Shown one piece after another: positions 35,937 through 47,476 of a stretch of DNA of 64,000 bases. Both the position numbers and the translations under genes were made by a program. The stretch is from the NCBI GenBank assembly GCA_016785225.1, contig JAFBJZ010000888.1:3972501-4036500 (forward strand), read 5' to 3'. Under the pieces are notes generated by a model. That model was not told the origin of the DNA. It made no database searches and worked only from the letters and a program-made list of their open reading frames with translations. This DNA is from Psettodes erumei (taxonomy: Eukaryota; Chordata; Actinopteri; Pleuronectiformes; Psettodidae). Position 1 is the first letter of the stretch. The number at the start of each line of letters is the position of its first letter.

Positions 35937-35962
35937 ACACACACACACACACACACACACAC
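35937..35962. repeat. (AC)13 microsatellite at the ccdc127 acceptor
   Basis: On the ccdc127 strand it is (TG)n, ending a few bases before the TTTGACAG acceptor of the first coding exon. Confidence 0.9.
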
Positions 35963-36926
35963 AGGGAAATCAAAACATATGTAATAATGTAGTATCTTTA
36001 AGTATACATTATGGCTGAGAAATGTTATGCAAATATTTCAACACAGGTCGAATGATTCTCCTGAAGTGTGTTACTCACACTACACCAGGTCTTAGTTAAT
36101 AGCTTAATGTTCACAGAAGCAGGTACAAACTGTACAAAGTGCCTCAGCTGCAAACACCAACCCATGATTATAAAAGAAAGCTGCGAAAGCTGTTTTTCCA
36201 ACGAACGATGCAGGGTCCATTTATTTGAAATACATTTAAATGGCATCAGAGTCACTATGAGCATAAACAACGTCAACCCGGTCGGTCAGTCTGTGTGGCA
36301 TTGTGACGTTGTGTTGCAAAAAAGAACTAGACGCGAAACTTTAGCTTAACATTCGTCAAAACACTGCGACAGTGTGCAACAGCCAAATCAGTCTGACTTG
36401 ACTCGGAAGTTTGAGTCCTGCAAACCACAATAAGGCTAGCTGCGAGCTAACATGCTAGCTAACATTTGCTGGTTCATGCTCACTGTGGTATTAAATATAA
36501 TGTAGCACGGGGCATAATAGCTTTTTTTATTCACGAAAACAACCCGATGCAGGTCTATTAAATATGTGGTAATGTGTCTCACCTTGAATGAAAAGTCTAG
36601 GTCACTTATACATTTGTTCCTGCTCACCCAGCTTACACAATTTTACGCATTGACAGTCTACCTATACTGGCAGAGGGGAACTCATGGTGACTTCCCAACA
36701 CAAAGGTTCTTTTTTGAGTCATTAGATGCAACAGTTGAACTCCATGCATATTTATGTGTATTAACTGTAAATAGTAAAGCGCCTTTTATTGTTAAAACAC
36801 ATACAGTAATGGGCATCCCTCAAGTGCTATACAAGTGACACCCCCATTTTGGAGAGTGGTTTGGTCCAGTGCAACAGAATATGTGATCCTCCGACGTGTT
36901 CCAGGATCGGTCCTTCAACTGACAAC
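35963..36926. promoter_or_regulatory. ccdc127/sdha divergent promoter interval
   Basis: The two start codons are 1005 bases apart and point away from each other. The ccdc127 untranslated exon must lie here, probably between 36.0 and 36.5 kb. The sequence just before the sdha ATG has no TATA box, as is common for housekeeping promoters. The human pair is also head to head. Confidence 0.5.
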
Positions 36927-39900
36927 ATGGCGAGCGTTCGTGCTGCGTCCCGTCTCCTTTCTAAGAGGGTACTGTCTAAAACGAAAGCAGTGAGTAGAAC
37001 CAACTGTATTTTAAATCGTTCACTCATCTGTATATTCTCTGATTATGTTTGCTGGCGCTCATTTTACACGCTGAAAGGAAGAATTTTGCTGCACTTTGAG
37101 CTTTCGTAACCAGCGATTTCTGACTTGCGTAACCTATGTTATGTAGTCTGGGGTGGTTCAATGTGAAACCATGAAAAAAAATCTATTTTTGCGAGTCTGA
37201 AAAATAAATAGCATGTGGAAGTATCACCTTTATTTGTTTTATACATAAGTAATGCTCTCAGTGAACCGTCAACATAGCTGAAGTAAACCTTGTTTATCAC
37301 AGATCCGTCACTTGCCCTTGTAGGACAGTTTCAGCTGCTGGATGTAATCTGCAAAATGTCAAAGGATCACTATTTTAATTAATTTTCGACAATATACTTT
37401 TTAATTATGCCATTGGTCATTTAAAACGACCGTCAATTACAGAGTTTGCACAGTTATGCATGATTATATATATTCATGCATTGTTCTATTGTCATGGGAG
37501 TTTTATTAGGTGTGCACATTTAAATATGCCTTCGGTATCTAGATAAACACATCAGTATATATTTTATTAACCGTTTATCATTTCTCCATACAAGTTGCCA
37601 GCAGTACTGTTTATGTTTTTTTATTTATTTCTCCTCTGATTAAATAGTTTTCTTTTGTGCCAGGTCCCTGCTGCTGCAGTTCAGGGTTCCAGGAGCTTTC
37701 ACTTCTCTATCTATGGCAAGAAGAAAAATGCCAAAGTGTCAGACCAAGTGAGTTTGATTTGTTCCTTTATGTAAAACAGTGTTATAAAGGGTAATTCATA
37801 TGGATAGCATTTTTTATGCAGAAATGTTAGTCTGTATGGACTGATTTTCTGACCCTCTGCATCTTGTGTCAATATCAAAGTTACTTTACATTAAAAATGT
37901 GCACCAGTGGCTTGAGGCTGGCCTTCAATTGTGCAAACCCACAACACTCCTTGGCGAATAATAGATATATTATTATTGTCTGTCTGTGAGATGCTTTTTA
38001 TTGGTAGTGTTACTATAATTTCTCTCCATCTTTGTCTTCAGATCTCTACTCAGTACCCAGTTGTGGATCATGAGTTTGACGCTGTGGTGGTGGGAGCTGG
38101 AGGGGCAGGACTGAGGGCAGCCTTTGGCCTGTCGGAGGCCGGCTTCAACACTGCCTGCGTCACCAAACTCTTCCCCACCAGGTCTCACACTGTCGCTGCA
38201 CAGGTACAACAACACATTTGATATAAATCTGTGAGAACCATTTTGTCGTCTGAAACATTTCAGCAGGCTGAAAGCTTTTTGTGTGTATTTGAGTTGAAGT
38301 TAGATAAAAACGTTCAATAGAGATTTGTAATGTAAGTGTAAGGCTTCAGGTAAACATAATCACCAGTAGCTCTGTAACTTGTTTGATACTGACTTGGTTC
38401 ACAGGGTGGGATCAATGCAGCTCTGGGCAACATGGAGGAGGATGACTGGAGGTGGCATTTCTACGACACAGTGAAGGGATCTGACTGGCTGGGAGACCAG
38501 GATGCTATTCACTACATGACAGAGCAGGCGCCTGCAGCTGTAGTAGAGGTAAGATGTATCACAAACACACCAATGGTTTTCGTGGGTGATAGATGTTGGG
38601 CTTTGACCACCGATTTAAACTATAGAATTTGAATATATGATATATTATTATGTAAAACAAACTAAACTAAAAAGAGAACTTATGTATCCTTGGTGCATTA
38701 GGTTTTGAAATGTAAAACCATTGAAACAGACAAAACACAGCGCATTACTGACCTCTAATGTCACTTGACATAAATCCCATTCATCCAAAGGCTGGGTGAA
38801 ATTATAAAGATGTCTCCTCTCTCAACCCGGGATTATCAAACACACAGTAAAAGCAGATAAGGATCTCATGTTGCGCTCTCTTATTCCCAGCTGGAGAACT
38901 TTGGCATGCCCTTCAGCCGCACTGAAGAAGGGAAGATCTACCAGAGGGCCTTTGGTGGTCAGAGTCTCAAGTATGGGAAAGGTGGCCAGGCTCACCGCTG
39001 CTGCTGTGTCGCAGACAGGACAGGACACTCGCTACTGCACACGCTTTATGGACGGGTAAATACTTTCCTACCTTCTTCCTCTGACTCAGTCCATGCATAA
39101 AGGAAGCGGTTATCCCGTGGACCACCACTGAACTGCATTTCATGTATTCTTCTCTGCGCTTCCGTCTTGTGTTCAGTCACTTCGTTACGACACCAGTTAC
39201 TTTGTGGAGTACTTTGCCCTGGACCTGCTGATGGAAGATGGGGAGTGTAAAGGAGTAATTGCTCTCTGCATGGAGGATGGATCTATTCACCGATTCAGAG
39301 CCCAGAATACAGTCATTGCTACTGGGTAGGCTACTCTGCTCTGCAAAACAGAACACAGACACTCTCCTACTCTCTCAGCTCTGTGGTCCATACTGTACCA
39401 GCTGATATGAGATGCAAACATTTCTTCACCTGTGCATATAGAACTTAAAATGTGTTTCTTTATTTATTAAAATGATCTGTTTCCCTCCAGGGGTTATGGA
39501 AGAACGTATTTCAGCTGCACATCTGCCCACACTAGTACTGGAGATGGAAATGCAATGGTGACCAGAGCTGGCCTGCCCTGCCAGGATTTGGAGTTTGTGC
39601 AGTTTCATCCCACCGGTGAGAAAACTTAACAAACAGAAGTCGTGAAATAGTTGTCCTACTGAAGCGTTAACGTGGCAGAGAAAAACCTCTTGTCTCCCTA
39701 ATTCTGTGACTTTGTTTGCCCAGTCACTCAGATTATTATTATTTATTGGGCCTCTCCATGAGTCTGTTTAGGTAAGGTCTGTTTACCTTGAGCTCTAATA
39801 ATAGACCTCACTTACATAAAGACAAGTGTTCATATTTATTTTTGTTGCTGCTGGACATTTGACACCAGACTCTTCCCTTATGTCTGAAGTAGCCGGGCGA

Positions 39901-42396
39901 TGTGGCCAGTGGGACGTCCCCACAGGCGGAGTCACGTCCAGATTTTTTTTCTGTCGCCTATAATATATGATGCAATAACTTACTAAGTTGTTCAAAGTGT
40001 GTGGTTACATTTCATGTGTTGATCTTTATGCTTCAATCCGTTACCTCAATCATTCTTTCTACAAAATGTTTCCATTGCAATGATAACTGGTAGTTGATCA
40101 GTTTCTGTATAACCCCTCCTGTCATTGTGTTATCATTCAGCAACTTTTGGATCAAATAGCCTGTTTGATGTCTGTTATAAGTTACCACATTGTACCCCCC
40201 CTAAAACTGAGCCACCATGGTGATGTTTCCAGTCAAAGTTTGGCTTTAACACGTGAATCCCGGCAGGGATCTACGGAGCCGGTTGCCTGATCACAGAGGG
40301 GTGCCGTGGTGAGGGCGGCATCCTGATCAACAGCGAGGGAGAGCGCTTCATGGAGCGCTACGCGCCCAATGCCAAAGACCTGGCCTCCAGAGACGTGGTG
40401 TCCCGCTCCATGACCATAGAGATCAGAGAGGGCAGGTATGTGCACATGTGTACGCATGTGTGTTTGTGAGATTAAATTCCACCGATTATTGCAGTATACT
40501 CTAACACTTGAATTATCACTCTTGCTTTAGATTTTTGGTTGTGACAAGTCTTCATCTCTAAGTAGAAAATGCTGCTGTTGCTTATTTTTAAAAATCTTGT
40601 CTGTCTTTACTCCTTCAGGGGTGTCGGTCCAGATAAGGACCACGTGTACCTGCAGCTTCACCACCTGCCTCCTCAGCAGCTCGCCACCAGGCTGCCCGGT
40701 ATCTCTGAGACAGCCATGATTTTCGCCGGAGTGGACGTCACTAAAGAGCCCATCCCTGTCCTGCCCACCGTCCATTACAACATGGGTGGAATACCCACAA
40801 ACTACAAGGGACAGGTAGGTTCATGTCTGCACGCAGCCCCCTGTCATCGTTCTGAGCGTGCCTGCAACAAAGTGACACACCTTTTTTTTCCCCCATCAGG
40901 TGATCACTCATACCAACAATCAGGACAAAGTGGTTCCTGGACTGTACGCCTGTGGTGAGGCGGCCTGCGCCAGCGTCCACGGCGCTAACCGACTGGGTGC
41001 CAACTCCCTGCTGGATCTGGTGGTGTTTGGCAGAGCCTGCGCCCTCACCATCGCAGAGGAACACAAACCTGGTGAGGGCCACTGCTGATGAGTTTTTACT
41101 CCTCTTATGTAACAACAACTTGTCAAATTTCCCCTGCTCATTTACAGTTAGAGAAAAAGCCAGATGCCGACAGTCGTAAAACATGAACTCTCCTTCTGTT
41201 TTGATATCAGATAACACCACTTCTTTGTCAATATTGCGCAAGATTTGCCTGACATCAGTGTTTTTGTGCACTTCTTTGTGTACTTCACTGCTGACACTGG
41301 TGACTTGTTCCCTCCTCAGGAGAGAAACTGTCTCCTCTGAAGCCCAGCGCAGGAGAGGAGTCTGTGGCCAACCTGGACAAGCTGAGGTTTGCTAACGGAA
41401 GCCTGAGGACCTCTGAGATCAGACTCAACATGCAGAAGGTACACGCACAGACTGATGACACCGGTCTTTGAGAGAAAAGTCAATGTACAGTAGGTGCTTC
41501 GTAGTAGCAGTAATGATTTGGCGTCTTCTCTCGGACTCATGCCGGTCCTCCTGCCTGTCCTTTCAGACCATGCAGTCACATGCTGCAGTGTTCCGCACTG
41601 GCTCTGTTCTGAAGGAGGGCTGCGACAAGATGGATGCTGTTTACCAGACCCTGGACGACATCAAGACCTTCGACAGAGGTGCCGCACCACGCGTGCCTGT
41701 TGACAGTTCCCTGTGCATCTGTTGCAGTAGTATTTCGCTGTGACTTGCTGAAAGGGATAAAAAACCTGCTTTGTCCTCTTCCTTTTCTCCTCTCGTCCAG
41801 GCATTGTGTGGAACACAGACCTGGTGGAAACGTTGGAGCTGCAGAATTTGATGCTGAACGCCGTCCAGACCATTCACTCAGCTGAGCAGAGAAAGGAGAG
41901 CAGGGGAGCCCACGCCAGAGAGGACTTCAAGGTCAGTTTTAGCATTTTTATCTGTGTTGTTTGCATTTCTTCATTCATTGTTCTCTCAGTCCCCTCCTTT
42001 CTGTTCATGCCAGTGTTCCTCCTTTCCTTTTTGATTTTCTGTGCTTACATTTAAACAGTTTATATATGTCAACCACTGTTTGCTTTTTTTGGACTATATT
42101 TCAGGACCGCGTTGATGAGTACGACTACTCCAAGCCCCTGCAGGGTCAGGAGAAGAAGCCCTTCGATCAGCACTGGAGGAAGCACACTATGTCCTACGTC
42201 GACCCCAAGACTGGCAAGGTACACTTCCCCCCTAGTGTCTTCTCTAACCTTTTAAAGGTTAATGGTGTCTGTCATATCTGATATACCGGCATCTTTTGTC
42301 CCCTCACAGGTGACCCTGGAGTACCGCCCTGTCATTGACAACTCTCTGGATGAGCAGGACTGCGCTCACGTCCCTCCTGCCATCCGCTCCTACTAA
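36927..42396 (+). CDS. sdha: Succinate dehydrogenase flavoprotein subunit, mitochondrial (complete, 15 exons)
   Basis: Catalytic subunit of complex II: oxidises succinate to fumarate and passes electrons via covalent FAD to the SdhB iron-sulfur clusters, in the mitochondrial inner membrane (citric acid cycle and respiration). Exons: 36927-36989, 37664-37747, 38042-38203, 38405-38548, 38891-39055, 39177-39325, 39491-39615, 40267-40435, 40619-40814, 40900-41071, 41320-41438, 41567-41678, 41801-41931, 42105-42218 and 42310-42396. They total 1992 bases, 663 residues; human is 664. A basic transit peptide (MASVRAASRLLSKRVLSKTK) precedes the FAD dinucleotide-binding motif VVVGAGGAGLRAAFGLSEAG and SHTVAAQGG, whose His binds FAD covalently. 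Also intact are HRCCCVADRTGHSLLHTLYG, FVQFHPTG, CGEAACASVHGANRLGANSL and the C-terminus PPAIRSY. Confidence 0.98.
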
Positions 42397-42960
42397 GAAT
42401 CTCCTCTCCGCCCTGTCCCTGCCCTTTCATTGCGCATTCACTTGCAATACTCATTTAAGTACTATTTAAGATAATGCATTTTATGCAATACTGTCGACAT
42501 TTTGGGACAATTCATGTTTTCATTTGCACATTTGTGTCCATATAAAATAGTTAAATGCAATACACTCTCATTGATTTCATCCCTTCGTGTCACTTTCTTG
42601 TTTAATCTGTGTGCAGCAGATAATTTCAATATGCCCTTGTGACGCTGAGCTGGTTTTGTACATTGTATATCATGAAACACTCGAGAAAAATGGATGACAG
42701 AGGATTTCGAAAAAGAGAAAAAAAAAAGAATAGTTAACGTGTTGCAATGTTTGAGGTTCGCTTCTAGTGATGCCATTGTATTTTAATTTCCTAGTCTTGC
42801 ATGGCATTAAGTTTATCTTGGATCAGTACTGCTCTCCTTTGGCTCTGTGAAGTGAAGAAAAGAGACAGTGGATGATTGTAATGACTGTAACAGGGGATCC
42901 ACCTGTCAGTGTCGAGCCTCAGAGGGAAGTTTGAATTATGTAAATATTGCATAAATGTAC

Positions 42961-42966
42961 AATAAA
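42961..42966 (+). terminator. sdha poly(A) signal AATAAA (second at 43586-43591)
   Basis: The hexamer lies 565 bases after the sdha stop. A second AATAAA at 43586-43591 could give a longer 3' UTR. Confidence 0.6.
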
Positions 42967-43591
42967 CATGGTGAGTTCTTCTGTATGTACTTGTTAAAAG
43001 TAAGAGGTTGTTTTTCTCACCCACTATGGCCTTCAGTTTGGGATAGTCTTTTTGGGAATCAAATGATAAAATACCTCAATGGTCGAGGACAAATAGCTGA
43101 TCGACTGTAAGCTTGTGCTTATCTACAGTTCTACATGACCAAACTAAGCAGCTTGAATCAAAGTATTTAGCTACATGGTGTCTCAGCTGTTGGAACAATG
43201 ACTTCTTTATACATGTTTTAGTGTTCTCCCAGGCGTTACGAACTATTCCATGTTTTCAGTCCAAACATTGACGCCAGCGCTAAGTGCTTGAAGGGAAGCT
43301 GTAATAGCGTGTAGCTGTGAGGGTTTTTTGCTGAAATGGAGCCATGTCAAAGTAATGGATGCTTCCTATTCAATGAAATTAACCACATTTCCTGCCCCTC
43401 CACAAATAACTTGGGCATTTACAGAGAAGGATGTGCCTAGTTTTGACACGAGAAATATTGGACAAATACACACCTCATGCTTTTTGTACCGAATCATTGA
43501 AAGGGTGACTTAATTTATTTGCCTATTTTTTTTAAAAACTGAGATAATTTACTGCTTTTGCCATGTGTACTTATTTCATATGTTCAATAAA

Positions 43592-46500
43592 GTGCACTCT
43601 GCACAGACACAAAAGCTCTTGGTTTGTCTTTATCTGATGGGCAAGGGGTGGACACATTCAACATGAGCACCTACATATTTTAAATCTGGCAGGTTAAAAA
43701 GTTGTGCAATAAATCCTTTATGAACACATCAACACTGAGCTCTGCTATCTCAGAGTTGCAATATATACAATTTGGGCTCTTTGAGGAATTACAACTATGT
43801 GAAGCTGTCAATGTGTCCAATGTCTTTTTTGTCCATTGGGGGGTAGCAGAAGCACATCATTGGTCCAGATGTTCTCCCGGCAGCAATACAAAGCTGTTAC
43901 ATAACACTGTATTGAACATGTTTACTCTGTGGCTGCTCACTTGCATCTTAGCAGCAGTGTTACTGTTTCATGTTATTCTAATAAAGGGCCGCAAAATGAC
44001 AATTGGTTGCAGTTCATTGTAGCTGTTCTCCCTCACATTTCTGCAGAGGAAGTCAACAATCACTAATCAAACAATGAAGTTCACATCCTGACCAACCACA
44101 CTCAGAGAAGTCACCACACACTTCCTTTTAGCACAAATAAAAGAGAGTGAAGACTGAGATATAAATTAATTATATAAATTAGTAAATTAGTTGCATGCCA
44201 CATCTTTGTGTTGAATCACCTACTCGCTACCACCTGTGCTTGAATCTCTTCCTGAAAAATGATCCATTGTGATTTTATGCTAACAAATGTTTGTGGCTTG
44301 CACGTGGTCAGAAAAGATCAGCAAAGTGTTTGGAAAGTGTTAAATGCAAGATATGTATATGTATATATTTTAAGTATTTATTATGGTTATTTATTTTACT
44401 GGGATGATGAGTTTCCATAAGTTCATATGTCACCATGTGACGTTTATCATGAGATGTAAAGCAGTGTGACTTTTAGCATTGTGTTTATAAGAAACAAAAC
44501 CAACTCGAAAAACCCCCCTTGCATTCTGGTAAATGTCAGCAGCTGTAAATGCATTGCACCTATGACACCGCTACACCCCACAATTACATGTTCCTCCTGT
44601 AGGATGCAGATGTACGGTCATAGTATTTCCTGCAGAACCACATAGAAGAAGCAGAGAGGAGAAGTGACACAAACGCTGAGCCATGAACAGCTGAGCACAG
44701 GGCCACTGAAAAAGGTTTTTTAACCACCTGAAAGGATCTACCTAAAAACCAGTATCAGATAGATTAAGTAAATGCTATATTTTGAATATTTCCATTATTT
44801 TATCTGTCAAAAAGCCCTTTCCTTTGGCGCTACATTTCTCAACAGATGAACTACCATATTCCCACGCACAAGTGCACACTATGTCAGCTGTTTGGGTGTA
44901 AACAGCTTGTCTGTGGACTAAGGCAGTTGAGTTAGATGCGCAATGCACTCAGTTTCATAAATTGTTCATACATAAAAAATAGGAACAAACAAAATGTACT
45001 GCTCCATCATATTAACAAATCAATACAGAGCATACATTTGAAGGGGAGAATTAAATGTGTTTGACAATCAACGGGCAAGATAATAATCGATGATCACAAA
45101 AACTATGAGCAGATGAACCTGAAGTGACGTCGGCCCTGGTCAGATCAAGAGGGATAAAATATAATAAAATAGAGGATTAATGTGTAAAAAAGTGTGTTAC
45201 AATAGTAAATTTGGCATTGGTCAGGAGTTCAGTGATGACCATGGCTGTAGAGAAACATGTAAAAAATGAATGAGTGGTGACCTTGTGGAGGACTGGGACA
45301 GGAGACAGGTAATGATGCTATTATTGGGTCAGTATTTTTAACTGTATCCAAGGGAGCAATACAGGTCAGAACACTTCATCAGTATGTGTATCAGTGATCA
45401 AATTACATGTCAAGCTTTGCCAAGAGGAATCCCAGAGAAGGATGACTTATAATAATAATGAAGGCCATGATAGAAACACTGGTTTGAAATTACAAAGTAA
45501 TAAGGGAATGAGGAGGGATAAAAGAAGGAGGACTGGAGGGGTGAGGATGGAGTGAGAGCTTTACAGCTACAGAGAGGTGGGGGCAAATGAAGGAAGAAAA
45601 AATGGGAAGTATATAGAAATCATGAGAAGATATCTGGGGTAGGGAAAGAGCAGGGTGATGGGGAAGGGAGAGGAGAAGAGTGTGATTAATACGGGAGAGC
45701 AAGTAAATGGTGGACGTGTGAGGCCTGGACTGGGTGAGATGGAAACTGAGACAAACATTTACCACAACAGCCTTGGAAAACTTCCGGTAACACCTAATGA
45801 CTCCCACACCTCACCATATTAATTGATATTTCTTCAGGCCTGTTGTCACGAAGTCATGTCAGTTTGTTCTCTGGAACAACAGATACATGTCACAGCACAG
45901 GGGGAAAAGATGAGTCTGTATTGACACTAGAAATCATTGAGGCCATTACAGTGTCTGTACTTTAAACATGCTTTCACTCAAAACAAGGGGTGCATTCAGT
46001 TCAACATAGTGAAGCTGCATGCGACTCTTCTAACAGACCTGCAGAACTTGTGGTCTTCCTCATAATACTCTCAAATTTAGCTCTCTGTGAAAACCAACCC
46101 AATTTTAATTTTAGTTTATTATTTCAGCTCTTGGAATGAATATCTCTATATACACTAAAGGCAAATGTAGAGGGCAAGCAGGCAGTGAAGGATATATGTT
46201 GTCTCTCCTCTAAGTTGCTCTGATGACACCAGAATGAATCTTTTCAACACTGGTAATGGGGTAAAACATACTGTGCCCCTGAAAGAGTATAGATATATAT
46301 TACACAATCACAACTTGAGGCACCACTGATTGAAAGCTCATGAGGATGATTCGTTTGATTAAAGGATATAGATGTACCGTCGAGTATTTGTATTAGACAG
46401 ATTAAAGTTACGGTGTTATGTGTTCCAAAGTCCGACTCTCAGCCTTGCAGCAGCAAGATAAATGTTCAAACAAACCTTGTTAGGCTCTGGCACTGGTCAG

Positions 46501-47440
46501 CTGAAAATGTTTCAAATATAATGGACAGCTCAAGGGGTTTTTCTCTCAATATACCTGAACTTTATTTATAAAGAAATTTGGTACACAGTAAAATCTCTTT
46601 CAGCTTTGGTTAAGGAAAGAATGTACAGACATTGCAAGACGAACAACACCCAGGCTACTGAACAAAGCAGAACACAGCACTCAAAAGAGAGACGGTCACA
46701 GGCACTGACTGATCGATTGTCTGTATCAGTCACATTGGCTCCACTGCTGTCAAGTGTATGGATCTTGTGAGAAACTGTGCGTACCTGTTCATCTAGAATA
46801 AATGAGAGACCTTCCCTCTGTAGTGTTGATTGATAACATTCATGTTCACACTTTGTTCTTTTTCACTTGCTCAGCATGAGCGTCACAAAGCAAAATCTCA
46901 AAAACTCTTTTTGCATTGGAAGCATTTTTGGAGCATTATTTGGTCAGTTTCATTTTAATGCAGTTCTATGTGACATACAGCCAACAATTCTGTTGAATGG
47001 GCAGCAGTTTTTCAAGCAATCCGACACATCTCTGGAAATCTCAGAACTGAAAATCATTTGAAATTTGAACATGAAACGTAAAACTTGGAGTCTGAGGGTG
47101 TGGCAGAGCAACACTAATCCAAGGCTGAACACTTAAGGCATCAAAGTTGAACTATTTTACTGTAAAAAATCATGTTTCATTTTTCATGTGTGATAACACA
47201 AAAAGCAAAACACAAACCCAAAAATGTTGATGAAATATGTATCTTTGGAAAATTGTGGTTACTGTGTAGCGTGTAGTGTGTGCAGTGTTGGGTTAGGATT
47301 ACAAGTGCTTCTGCAGCCTCTTTACAATAAGTGGCCAACTATATTTGAAATTTTTTTTTTGAATTATTTTTATAATGTCCCCAAAAAAATTCTGTCCAAT
47401 TGTCAGTGATGTGATCTGATTACTGATATGAGTATGGGGA
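43592..47440. other. Convergent intergenic region between sdha and the CD225 gene
   Basis: About 3.8 kb of AT-rich sequence without a supported gene. An open frame at 43702-44022 has no coding character that I can defend. The interval 45480-45730 is strongly purine-rich on plus (GGA/GAA-rich), which explains a Ser/Pro/His-rich open frame on minus. Nothing else is recognised. Confidence 0.5.
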
Positions 47441-47470
47441 CTAGAAATACAGAAAAGATATGCAAACACA

Positions 47471-47476
47471 TTTATT
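47471..47476 (-). terminator. AATAAA overlapping the CD225 gene stop codon
   Basis: The TAA stop (47472-47474) is contained in an AATAAA hexamer, followed downstream by a T/G-rich sequence. If used, the 3' UTR would be only about 15-30 bases. Confidence 0.5.

Noticed and set aside
43702..44022. 106-aa plus open frame after sdha
   Set aside because: No similarity I recognise, AT-rich codon use, and it lies past the sdha poly(A) signals.
45490..45807. Minus-strand Ser/Pro/His-rich open frame
   Set aside because: It is the complement of a purine-rich low-complexity tract and has no start context or splice signals.
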